Shown: positions 37,838 through 46,472 of the stretch, piece after piece
Layout: every line of letters begins with the position of its first letter
Numbering within the stretch: the first letter of the stretch is position 1
Source: Microglena sp. YARC
Lineage: Eukaryota; Chlorophyta; Chlorophyceae; Chlamydomonadales; Chlamydomonadaceae
Direction: 5' to 3'
DNA length: 64,000 nt
NCBI GenBank assembly: GCA_022414725.1
Contig: CM039462.1
Location: 55,829,907 to 55,893,906 of the forward strand
Program-made: the position numbers and the translations under genes
The notes under the pieces: generated by a model
The model's input: only the letters and a program-made list of their open reading frames with translations
Databases searched by the model: none
What the model was told of the DNA's origin: nothing

Positions 37838-38030
37838 TGTTATCTTCGCAATCGGCTGCACAACTAGGGAGACAAGACTCCATACGAGCTGTTTTTTGGG
37901 GTTGTGCCTGATGTGTCGTTGTTGCGTGTGTTTGGTTGCCCTTGCTACGTCACGTTAGTCAATGGGAAAAAGCGCAACACGCTAGTCGGAAAGGCGTTAT
38001 TTGGTAGACTGGTTGGGTATTCCCTGGTGA
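37838..38030 (+). pseudogene. Copia integrase C-terminal remnant
   Basis: Reads NRLHN, a TAG stop, then GDKTPYELFFGVVPDVSLLR and VFGCPCYV, ending GRLVGYS. The GKTPYEL...KPDVSxLRVFGCxxYV...GYS pattern is diagnostic for the integrase end of Ty1/copia polyproteins. The surrounding frames are broken and nothing upstream or downstream matches the catalytic core or reverse transcriptase. Confidence 0.8.
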
Positions 38031-38039
38031 GTTAGGTTT

Positions 38040-40057
38040 CTTATATTTGGGTTTCCAATGTTGCGCCAGGTCGTAGAGAGTAGTGATGTACTCTCTATCT
38101 CCAGTTCAGTTCTAAACTGTCTTCCTGGGCTCTCCCATTAGTATGGGTCCCCGTGCTCGCTTGCATCCCTCCTGTCATCAAACGGTGATATGTTCGTGTC
38201 GCCGGTTATTCCCTACGCCCTTTAGCAACCCCAATTGTTGATGGCTGTCCTGGGTGGGGTGTATCCAGATTGCATCCCAGGTCAGGGACTGATCATGCTG
38301 TATTGTGTGTGAAGTTTTAGGGCGGGTGGGAGTTGTATTTCCGAATTTTAATTTAGCCGAATCCCAGGGGGTCGCCAGGCCCTCCTCTGCGCCACGTTCC
38401 GTCGGCGAAGCTCTAGGATTCAGACAGTCTCAGGTCATAGTGGAGCCTGTCATAGGTCCATTGTCTAATAGTCGCCAACCTCCGGCCACCAGTTCGGATG
38501 GCTCGCAGGTATTGTTACTCCCTTCGCCTCCTGCCGTCCCTGGTGGATTATCCGGGTCAAGCCCATGTGATGATGTAGCCGTCACGTGGAGTGAGTGATG
38601 ATCTTGAACACTGGTCTTGCTCTGATACTGCGTATGGCTGTGGTGTTACAGTCAACCCAGGATTCATTGTTTTAGGTGCTGCTGGTTCTCATACGTAGGT
38701 TAACATGGCCCTATGTGTGGGTGCCTATTCCTCAGCACCTCCTAGACTGACTTAAAGGGTAGTCTAGATTGGTGGAGCGTTACGACGCATTGTTTAGGCA
38801 GCTTCCTTTCAGCTGTCTTCCTTGGTTTTGGTGGAAGGTGGTAATTCATTCAGACCACCGTTATAGCGTCTTGATGGTTTGTGACTCTTCGTTCCTAAGG
38901 CAGATGGTTCATTCGGTGGAGCTCATCATAGATTAGCTATTTCTTTTTACTCCACTGTTTTTTAGATCACCAGCCCCTCCAGTGATTATAATTTTTTGTG
39001 GAGTGTCGTAGTTGTTTCCCTTTGGATTTTACTGTGAATTGGTGGGCTGGGTAATCTTGCAGTTGTACTTGCAGATGTACCTCCGCTCACCTCTTTCTTG
39101 TTTTCCGAGTGTATTTCAAGCGCCCTTTCAGTCCCTCCTTTGCAGTAAATTCTTTGAAGTCCTTTTTTATGCGTTTACTATTTTTCAAGTGGACAATAGG
39201 TTTTATGTACTATGGTTGTACATCTAACCTTCTATTGTTCATTGAACTGTGTTTCCTTTGTTGGTTACGAGTTTCTTGAAACTTTTAACTTCGCATCCTT
39301 TGGATTTTTTCGGTTGCTGCAGGTTTGGTTTGCTTGTGGTTAGGCGCTTGGTGTGTCTTGCGTGCATGAGTTCTTTGCGGTGCGATACCCACCTCCTAGA
39401 ATGTTATAGTTAGTGCCGTAACTGGGGATTTATGATAATTAACTTTCATAAATCTTCTTACTTCCATCTTTGAGTAAGAAACCAGTTCATCATGGTTTTT
39501 TCATCCCAACCTAGTCATGGATTCTATGCTAATAATAGTTTTTAAGGTAGTGGATTTTTCCATCGACTTTATTTTTCCATAGTGGACTTTTGCGTCCTCT
39601 TGTCTGCGTCCTTTAGGATTTGATTCTCTCGTGTGCTGCTCTCACACGATATTTCGGTCTTCTCTTTCGGTTACGTTCTCGGTTCTTTGAGGCACCGTTG
39701 TTCCCCTTCCTTTGGTATTAGGATTGATTTCTGTTTGGCCTCCCTGTGATTTTCTGGTTTGGTGCCTATTATTCTGGATGAATAGTATTTTTGCGCTTAC
39801 CATGGATGGTTACATTTCCATTTTGGCCTCAGCTCAGCTCGGTATGATCCAAGTTTTTTGCTGCTACATTTTCGGAGTACTACAGTGGTTTTTGGTTCAT
39901 CCTTTCTCATCCTTTTATTTTAGACAAGGCTTTCTTCTGGTTTCCTGTTTTTCCGCCGTTCCTTACTAATTTTTGTTTGCTACAAGTTTATAGTTCTATG
40001 TCCCCGGTGCCATAGGTGGAGTACTAGTATTGTATGTCACCTGCGTCATAGGTGGAG
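38040..40057. other. Retrotransposon interior without recognisable coding sequence
   Basis: T-rich, stop-laden sequence up to the 3' LTR. The short frames here carry no retrotransposon motifs. Near the LTR a GTCATAGGTGGAGTA motif is repeated (about 40010-40060), probably around the polypurine tract. Confidence 0.5.
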
Positions 40058-40377
40058 TATCAGCATGAATAGCGGTGCTCTCACTTGTTTTATGTCTTGG
40101 TGACTCCTTGTGTACTCCCTTAGAACTATCGCTCCTGACAGTACTGTGACAGCTTCCCGTAGTGACAGCTTCCTGTGGACTGCGTCACCGGTTCCCCTGA
40201 CACGGACTGTATAGCCTGTACCCTTATCAGGGTACAGGCTGCCGCTCCTTCCTCCACTGGTGCCCCTTAATGGGTCTCCTGTGCTTGTAACATTATTCTC
40301 GTCTCCGTGTATAGATTGGCGCGTCTGTTCCGCTGCTTTCATCTCTGTCCACTCCACGGAGTGTATTAAAGCTGATA
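40058..40377 (+). repeat. 3' LTR
   Basis: 320 bp, matching the 5' LTR except for three small differences: C for G at ATCGCTCC, loss of three bases in TCTCCTGTGC, and G for T in TCCGTGTAT. It is followed directly by the second TAACC copy. Confidence 0.9.
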
Positions 40378-40382
40378 TAACC

Positions 40383-40932
40383 AACTATGGAATATAATTG
40401 CTGATACTTCTTTTGGTGAGGATGCGCACAATCGGAGAAAAATCGTTCAAGGAGGAGGAGACGCTACAGCTGGTGCATCTGCTCTGGCACCATATTCCAT
40501 ATCTAATTGGTTGAGTCTTAACAGCTTTCAACCGTCTATACTTGACATCAAACTTATTGGTCAAATTCGCCTTAGGATACAACTTGATGGACCGAACTGT
40601 CTAGTCGGAGGAGGATCATTCACACTTAGTGATACTTCATTCAGTGTAGACACGATCAGTTTGGATGACGGTATATTTGATGCAATGCATAACGCATTTC
40701 TATCGAGTGGGGGGTATATGAGATAAGCTTCCGCAATTATTTTAGTTTTAGCTCAGCAGCAACTTCCTACAGCCAATCAACGAAATTTAGTGTCTCTTCC
40801 CAATCAGTCAATAGGGCTTGGGGAACTTTTGTGGCAAAGAATCCATCAGGTGGGCTCATTTGGCCTGAATTTCTAAAATGTCATCTCACCGCATCGGGTG
40901 TCGCGCACGGTGTGATACCGAAGCGTATCTAA
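40383..40932 (+). pseudogene. Polinton-like major capsid protein, 3' part (frameshifted, truncated)
   Basis: Continues the capsid frame directly after the retrotransposon: LWNIIADTSFGEDAHNRRK, then YSISNWLSLNSFQPSILD, LIGQIRLRIQL and the strand SFTLSDTSFSVDTIS. A frameshift at the six-G run (40709-40714) leads into EISFRNYFSF and STKFSVSSQSVNRAWGTFVA. The FSVSSQS(V/L)xR segment is a hallmark of polinton-like and related capsid proteins. Homology fades after about 40850 and the frame stops at 40932, so the second jelly-roll is missing. Base composition also changes here, suggesting this is the right edge of the surviving viral DNA. Confidence 0.78.
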
Positions 40933-41206
40933 CACAAATCCGATGTACATCTAACACAAATCTAATTCGGATCTATCCTAAAACTGTCTGTACGGGGGCG
41001 AATTCTGGTTTGTTAGCGCGCATTGAATGAGTCGCAGTTCGACAGAGAGAGATTCGAGTTTGTATGGCTGTAATCTGTATGGATTTTGCGTGGTTTACAC
41101 TCGTTTTTCGAAGCGCACACGAAACACTTGTCGTCGATTAAAGCCGCATTGAGTCTTACGCAACCGCATTCACTGTGGTTCGGTACTCAAAAGAAAGCCG
41201 TGTGTA
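40933..41206. other. Junction between the dead viral element and the GC-richer block
   Basis: No gene or repeat recognised. The short direct repeat CATCTAACACAAATC / TATCTAACACAAATC lies at about 40925-40965. Composition moves from AT-rich to mixed. No terminal inverted repeat matching the left junction was found. Confidence 0.45.
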
Positions 41207-41330
41207 TCAAGCAGGCTTCTGCTTGACAACCCTAGTGATTTTTTGAAGGGAGGAGCGCGGGCACCGCGGAGCGGTGCAAAGGGATCGAGCTGCTGACTCA
41301 CTGTCTGAATAGATCTACTTAAGAAACAAT
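41207..41330 (+). repeat. Two-hairpin element, copy 1
   Basis: Hairpin 1 is TCAAGCAGGCTTCTGCTTGA (41207-41226, 8-bp perfect stem). Hairpin 2 is GCACCGC-GGA-GCGGTGC (41261-41277, 7-bp stem). It is followed by GAGCTGCTGACTCACTG. It lies just upstream of the gene at 41349. Confidence 0.85.
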
Positions 41331-41348
41331 CATCAGAATTTATAAACA

Positions 41349-41825
41349 ATGATTGACAAGTCTCTACTACTTATCTGCATCGCTACCTTCGTTCTTATTT
41401 ACATAGTTCGACTGAAGACTGAGCGCGCTCGAAAAAAGGCAGATGCTGCTCGAGTGAATAGCTTGGAAACTGAGATTGAGACTGAGCGCGCTCGACAGAA
41501 GGCAGATGCTGCTCGAGTGAATAGATTGGAGATTGAGCTTGAGAATGCTCGACTGAAGATTGAGCTTGAGAATGCTCGACTGAAGATTGAGCTTGAGAAT
41601 GCTCGAATGAAGAGTGAGCTTGAGACTGAGCGCGCAGAAGCGCTTGAGAAGCAACTGAGGTACGAGCTGTCAAGCATGACTATCGAGCAATGGAATTCCC
41701 TGAACGATCATGACAGGCGTCTCAATGAGGATCTTTGCAAACAATACGGAATCCCCTTCCCCAACATGCAGGAGTCGTCCGACCCAGATTCAACCGAACA
41801 GGATGGCGAACGAACCCTATGCTAA
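41349..41825 (+). CDS. Membrane-anchored coiled-coil protein
   Basis: 158 codons, intact. An N-terminal hydrophobic helix (about residues 5-20, LLLICIATFVLIYIV) is followed by a long charged coiled coil of repeated segments. First come two TERAR(K/Q)KADAARVN repeats of about 17 residues, then three nearly identical ELENARLKI repeats of 9-10 residues, then a short C-terminal domain with MTIEQWNSLNDHDRR. The near-identical DNA repeats indicate recent internal duplication. The ATG follows TTTATAAACA, and a two-hairpin element lies 20-140 bp upstream. No named family; probably an anchored scaffold or structural protein. Confidence 0.65.
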   Translation: MIDKSLLLICIATFVLIYIVRLKTERARKKADAARVNSLETEIETERARQKADAARVNRLEIELENARLKIELENARLKIELENARMKSELETERAEALEKQLRYELSSMTIEQWNSLNDHDRRLNEDLCKQYGIPFPNMQESSDPDSTEQDGERTLC

Positions 41826-41993
41826 TTTACGTCAGGCGATGTGATGAGGAGTCTAGAAATGACATGGGCTACAGGAGATTGGATGCTTGTGCATGACATC
41901 ATAATCTCTCTCAGACCGATGATGATGGTCCTGTTTTGTTACAATTGTTGCACATGAAAAGTAAACTTTTTCATATTTTGTATCAGATAGGTC

Positions 41994-42100
41994 TCAAGCA
42001 GGCTTCTGCTTGACAACACTATGGGAATTCTGAAGGGGGGATTGCGGGTCCCGCGGAGCGGGACAGTGGAATTGAGCTGCTGACTCACTGACTGATCCCA
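41994..42100 (+). repeat. Two-hairpin element, copy 2
   Basis: Hairpin 1 TCAAGCAGGCTTCTGCTTGA (41994-42013); hairpin 2 GTCCCGC-GGA-GCGGGAC (42048-42064). Then GGAATTGAGCTGCTGACTCA. It lies about 170 bp downstream of the coiled-coil gene. Confidence 0.85.
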
Positions 42101-42449
42101 TGTGGCACCATCAAGCAAGCAACAACCCAGCTGCGGCTTGGCTGTTCCGTATACAAATTCAAAAAGACCCATCTTAACAACAAGGTGTCCCACTACTCCC
42201 TGCTCGCCCACGGTCTACACGCAGTGCGGACGATTATGCATGTAATGGGCGTTCCTTCCTCCCGGAAGATTTTTAATTTCAGAATTTAGAGCCTCCGGAA
42301 CGACTCATACAAATTCAAAAAGACACTCCCTGGAGTGTCACAGGGACAAGGAGCGGGACAAGGAGTGGGACAAGGAGAAGAATGGGCGGATGCAACTGGT
42401 TACAATATAGCTCTCAATCAATATATCTCCATCTCCATCCCCCACCTCA

Positions 42450-42806
42450 TCAACCTCCAGCCCCACCCGCCGCCATGCTAAGTGGGCATACACCACAGTT
42501 ACAGGCTCCGAATGTAGTCGAGTGATCGACTGTCAAAAATGCATTTGCAGGGCAATCCCCGCAATTCACCAGCAAAGGGAGAGGCATACCAAACATCTCC
42601 AGAATTAGGACACGAAAATCTGGAGATGACGAGTGCTTCAAATCTCGCAGTCGAACCCCTTCTCTGTCGACATCCTCGCCACCATCCTCGTCGATGATGC
42701 AAAAGTTGCCATGCTTTATGTACGGCAAACTTCCTACATACTCGAACTCCATACACCTTTCAGTTCGGAGCCGAATCTTGATAGACCCTTTCTTCTTCAT
42801 AGCCAT
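42450..42806 (-). CDS. Hypothetical protein (weak)
   Basis: 118 codons, MAMKKKGSIKIRLRTERCME to the C-terminal GGAGG. It contains SLPYIKHGNFCIIDEDGGED and a Cys-containing end (NCGDCPANAF, ACNCGVCPL). The arrangement of four or five Cys could bind zinc. No family recognised. The frame is intact and its codons are more even than in surrounding repeats, but there is no independent support. Confidence 0.35.
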   Translation of the reverse strand: MAMKKKGSIKIRLRTERCMEFEYVGSLPYIKHGNFCIIDEDGGEDVDREGVRLRDLKHSSSPDFRVLILEMFGMPLPLLVNCGDCPANAFLTVDHSTTFGACNCGVCPLSMAAGGAGG

Positions 42807-42885
42807 CTTCAGTGCCTGCGAACATGGGTGGATGTTTGGTCAGCTCATGCTTTAGCAGCCAGCACAATCTTCGCAATCAATTACT

Positions 42886-43335
42886 GGATAATGCTTTCGC
42901 AGTGGAGCCATAGAGCTAGCAAGCCAGCGCAATCCAAACGCGAACTTCGCAAATACTAGCAGCAATGAAAGTAACCATGACTGGATAATGCTTTCGCAGG
43001 TGGAGCCATAGAGCTAGCAAGCCAGCGCAATCCAAACGCGAACTTCGCAAATACTAGCAGCAATGAAAGTAACCATGACTGGATAATGCTTTCGCAGGTG
43101 GAGCCATAGAGCTAGCAAGCCAGCGCAATCCAAACGCGAACTTCGCAAATACTAGCAGCAATGAAAGTAACCATGACTGGATAATGCTTTTGCAGGTGGA
43201 GCCATAGAGCTAGCAAGCCTCGCAAATACTAGCAGCAATGAAAGTAACCATGACTGGATAATGCTTTCGCAGGTGGAGCCATAGAGCTAGCAAGCCTCGC
43301 AAATACTAGCAGCAATGAAATTAACCATGACTAGA
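42886..43335 (+). repeat. ~98-bp tandem repeat, five copies
   Basis: Units start GGATAATGCTTTCGCAG at 42886, 42983, 43081, 43179 and 43256. The first three are 97-98 bp; in the later units a 21-bp segment starting AGCGCAATCCAAACG is deleted. Confidence 0.9.
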
Positions 43336-43355
43336 TCTTGATGACTGCTACTATT

Positions 43356-43480
43356 GAACTCACCCTCGGAATCAGCTTTCGGAGTTCGCTGGATGCTCCC
43401 TAACACACTGAGTTCACCCTCGGAATTAGCTTTCGGATTTCGCTGGATACTCCCGAACACACTGAGTTCGTGAGAGAAGA
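43356..43480 (+). repeat. 54-bp direct repeat, two copies plus a partial
   Basis: Units open with GA(A/G)(C/T)TCACCCTCGGAAT at 43356 and 43410, with a partial third at 43464. An unrelated duplicate, GCGCATGGGGACACGTGT, occurs at about 43568 and 43618. Confidence 0.8.
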
Positions 43481-43639
43481 ATTGGAGTACTTCGGTACTT
43501 GGTTAAGATTGACATGGCTGGGTGTGGCTTGGCCTGGGTGCGTCAAGTAGGGTTCGTATCTTTCGAGGCGCATGGGGACACGTGTTGGATATGACTTGTT
43601 TACACTCGTGGTTAGATGCGCATGGGGACACGTGTCGTC

Positions 43640-43735
43640 TCAAGCAGACTTCTGCTTGACAACTATGTCGGGAGTATGAAAGATGAATCGCGGGACCCAC
43701 GGAGTGGGGCAGGGGAATTCAGTTGAGGACTCGTG
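43640..43735 (+). repeat. Two-hairpin element, copy 3
   Basis: Hairpin 1 TCAAGCAGACTTCTGCTTGA (9-bp perfect stem, 43640-43659); hairpin 2 CCCAC-GGA-GTGGG (43696-43708); then GGGGAATTCAGTTGAGGACT. No gene was recognised immediately downstream on this strand. Confidence 0.85.
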
Positions 43736-43798
43736 TGAAGCTTCAAGGCGCGCGAAAACACATTGGATTACGCCTTGAGGGATAGGGATGCTGATCGA

Positions 43799-43983
43799 GA
43801 TCAGCTGCTGAACATTATAACATTTAAGGGGGCTCTCATTACGAGTTGAGTGGCGACCAACGAACCCACAACGGACTTTCGTTGGCAGAAGGCGTAGGTC
43901 GTAGAAAACATTACATTGATTGCCGGAGCTGAGGTACAATGTGTAGAGTTGACAGGTGATGGGTACCTGGAACCCTCCCTATA
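43799..43983 (+). repeat. Partial copy of the 287-bp repeat
   Basis: Matches the array at 46473-47898 from CAGCTGCTGAACNTTATAAC to CCCTCCCTATAT, then diverges. It is followed at 43988-44041 by one unit of the GGCGGCACCTGT minisatellite seen at 52977-53745. Confidence 0.85.
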
Positions 43984-44045
43984 TCAAGGCGGATCCTGTG
44001 TCGAGTCACAGTGCGACTTTCGCATCACGGCGGCACCTGTTGGAA

Positions 44046-44681
44046 TTAGTTGAGTTGAGTTGAGTTGCTGCTGCAAGTACCCCCAAGGGAACGTGCCATG
44101 AGGGAAGCACCAGATACGTGGTCTGTCCCTATTTCGATTTCTACCCCAGGACGTAAGGTAATGTGCATGATGTGGATGCATACCGTGAGCATGCAGCATG
44201 TCCACCCTTGCATGTGCAATCGCATTGGCACAAATGTGTAAAGCCCAGGTTGACAGAGAAGGATGCATAGGGGATCCTTGTCTATGTACCCTATGAGACA
44301 TTCAACATTTCCCCCCAATGCTGCAACACTGCTCAGACCCATAAGCACATCCTTCTCCATATGCTCATGTTCATGAATATGCATAGCATGGGATGCTCCG
44401 CACTGATCAAACAAGAATGAAAGACAAGCCATTTGCCCACATGCAGCTGCATGAAGGGCGACCCGGTATGAATTGATGAAACATTGTCCATGATGCCATG
44501 CATTGACGAGACACTCTAATTTACCATGAAGTGCTGCTACATTCGCAATCAGCTCCCATTTGCTCGCCTCGATGTCACACCAGTCGCACGACTTGGGATC
44601 ATGATCAAGCAAGAAAGATGAATGACAACACCTGCATGTGCCTGTCATGTGCTGCAACACGTAATGCCTACAAGTTGGCAT
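44046..44681 (-). CDS. Ankyrin-like repeat protein
   Basis: 211 codons. After a Cys/His-rich N-terminus (CRCCHSSFLL, SCDWCD) come helical repeats of the degenerate ankyrin type common in giant viruses: NVAALHGKLECLVNAWHHG, ALHAAACGQMACLSFLFDQ and SVAALGGNVECLIGYIDKD. Residues after about 140 look less regular and may be read-through of repeat DNA near the GAGTTGAGTTGAG run at 44050. Ankyrin proteins mediate protein-protein contacts; viral ones are often adaptors in ubiquitin pathways. The start codon is uncertain and the gene may be truncated at its 3' end. Confidence 0.5.
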   Translation of the reverse strand: MPTCRHYVLQHMTGTCRCCHSSFLLDHDPKSCDWCDIEASKWELIANVAALHGKLECLVNAWHHGQCFINSYRVALHAAACGQMACLSFLFDQCGASHAMHIHEHEHMEKDVLMGLSSVAALGGNVECLIGYIDKDPLCILLCQPGLYTFVPMRLHMQGWTCCMLTVCIHIMHITLRPGVEIEIGTDHVSGASLMARSLGGTCSSNSTQLN

Positions 44682-44798
44682 CTGGTGACCGGTGCATTAT
44701 GTGCAAGAGATGCACTCTGGTTATGCTGTCCACATCCAGGCGAGCGCGACAGCGGACCCCGGTCTGCAGCCTTTGTATCTGTAGACAAACGACGTAGC

Positions 44799-44814
44799 AT
44801 AGATAGATATATAG

Positions 44815-44851
<37 letters not shown>

Positions 44852-44867
44852 GATAGATAGATAGGAT
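44799..44867 (+). repeat. (GATA)n microsatellite
   Basis: About 15 tetranucleotide copies with two GGATA interruptions. Confidence 0.97.
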
Positions 44868-45380
44868 AACGCACTTTATCACGACACATGCCGCATCCTC
44901 ACACACGCGTCGCGGCGGCTGCTGTCGAGATGATGCCCACCAACCACTCTCACTCATTCTCACGCACGCACTCTATCACACGCAAACGGCGGAACACGGT
45001 CGAATGTATCGGAGTACACAAGATGCGGAACACTGTCGAATGTATAGGAGGACACACGCAAACGGCGGAACACGGTCGAATGGCACACGCAGGACCCTCA
45101 TTGACACACATGTAGACTCATCTTCATAGTACATCACTCAATCACTCACTCACTCAGATTAAAGGGACCGGCGCTTTGCGTACACAGGCATGCCCAATCC
45201 TTGTGTATTGCTGGAGGTACGATAGCCGGGAATCATAAAAGGACCTCCTCGCCCAGAGCATGCATATTTTTCTTTTCTTCTCCTCATCATCCTCTTCACT
45301 AGCGCGTCATTCGCACACCACCCTCCTCTTTCCTTTCTTCCATCTACAAATAACGCAAAATACATACACACGCGAATATC

Positions 45381-45385
45381 TATCC

Positions 45386-45419
<34 letters not shown>

Positions 45420-45444
45420 TTCTATCTCTCTCTCTCTCTCTTTC
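45381..45444 (+). repeat. (CT)n microsatellite
   Basis: CT dinucleotide run with TTT and TAT interruptions. Between the two microsatellites, 44868-45380 holds short duplications of CGGCGGAACACGGTCGAATG-type sequence (about 44988-45090) and no supported gene. Confidence 0.95.
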
Positions 45445-45540
45445 CACACGCCACACAGACGGATATGTAAAGCCTTCTTTTGAGATTGGAGTCATTGCCA
45501 CATCCACGTATGCGCGAAGAAAAGAGTCTTCATCGACGCG

Positions 45541-46116
45541 ATGCCGACACAACCTTGTCAGCCCATTTCAAATCCAGTCCGCCAACTAGGAAGGGCGCTG
45601 GACATGGACAGTCTCGACACATCCAAGTTTCTTGATCGCCTCCACTGCCGGAATGTCAGCCGTCTCAATGCACTGCGGACGTCATCTGCTACTTCCGGCG
45701 ATCCACGCGTCTTGGAGTATAACGCATTGCACCACCTAATTAAACAAAAACACCACACATCCCCATCGTCACGTTTGTTCCTCGTCGCTGTGGAGTACGT
45801 CTTCGATGACGGATGCTTCAAGCGCGCCAACGGGGACGCCCTTGTATTCTCACATGCTATCAACACACTTTTCGTGGTGGAGACGAAAATCATCAAAGCC
45901 CCTGCCAAAACTGGAAATGCCAAGGTGTTGAAAGCCATACATCAGGCCACTATGTGCGCGAGTAGACTTTCGTCCTGGCTACCGCATCTCATCAACATTG
46001 ACATGAAAGACGGAACAACACTTGGATCTGTGACAGTTCGTCGTATGATCGTGACAGCTGTGGATCGCGGTGGACGCGTCTTCAGTCAAGATATCCGCAG
46101 CCAGGACATTGACTAA
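45541..46116 (+). CDS. Hypothetical protein, possible PD-(D/E)XK nuclease
   Basis: 191 codons, intact, MPTQPCQPISN to QDIRSQDID; a second in-frame Met at residue 22 is a possible start. The centre reads LVAVEYVFDDGCFKRANGDA, then LVFS, and about ten residues later FVVETKIIKA, followed by helices with AIHQATMCASRLSSWL. A GD(A/x)-strand followed by an ExK strand is the minimal PD-(D/E)XK nuclease pattern (Asp99; Glu114 and Lys116). This is a pattern match only. The last ~100 bp plus the following TTAGTTAACTTAATTAACT are duplicated at 58286-58400. A CT microsatellite lies just upstream. Confidence 0.5.
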   Translation: MPTQPCQPISNPVRQLGRALDMDSLDTSKFLDRLHCRNVSRLNALRTSSATSGDPRVLEYNALHHLIKQKHHTSPSSRLFLVAVEYVFDDGCFKRANGDALVFSHAINTLFVVETKIIKAPAKTGNAKVLKAIHQATMCASRLSSWLPHLINIDMKDGTTLGSVTVRRMIVTAVDRGGRVFSQDIRSQDID

Positions 46117-46472
46117 CTTAGTTAACTTAATTAACTTGGTAGGATGGAATACAAGGGCTCATTTTGTTCTGTAAACAAAAACAAAAGACGGTATATATTA
46201 TGATTCAGTCATACAAAACCCCCCTGTGATCCAGCTTGACCTATCTGTACTTATTAATATTAATATTTGTTGTAAATGTTGCGACAAAACAGGACCATCA
46301 CATCATCTGTTGGTGGGCTTGGGTGCGCGTGGGTGTGCGCTGCTGACACACGTGCCGCGCGGGTCTGTTTTGCTCACCAGCGTTTGGGGGGAGGACAGGG
46401 GTGTTCCATCATCATGCACCTGAGTGTGTGTGGGTCGGGTCTGTCTGTCTGTCTGAGAGGAGAGAAAAAATA
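46117..46472. other. Intergenic, no gene seen
   Basis: Starts with the palindromic TTAGTTAACTTAATTAACT after the stop codon. A GT-rich stretch (46310-46460) follows, up to the first partial 287-bp repeat unit. Confidence 0.5.

Larger units (their letters stand above)
36224..40377 (+). mobile_element. Ty1/copia-type LTR retrotransposon, TSD TAACC
   Basis: Two direct repeats of about 320 bp bound a 3.5-kb interior. Each LTR begins TATCAGC and ends GCTGATA, a 7-bp inverted repeat, giving non-standard TA...TA termini rather than TG...CA. The 5-bp duplication TAACC lies at 36219-36223 and 40378-40382. The LTRs differ by two substitutions and a 3-bp indel, so insertion is recent. The only recognisable protein domain inside is the copia integrase C-terminal segment at about 37840-38030, with an in-frame TAG. 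I find no reverse transcriptase or RNase H, so this copy is probably non-autonomous. A purine-rich GGTGGAG lies just before the 3' LTR. Confidence 0.9.
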
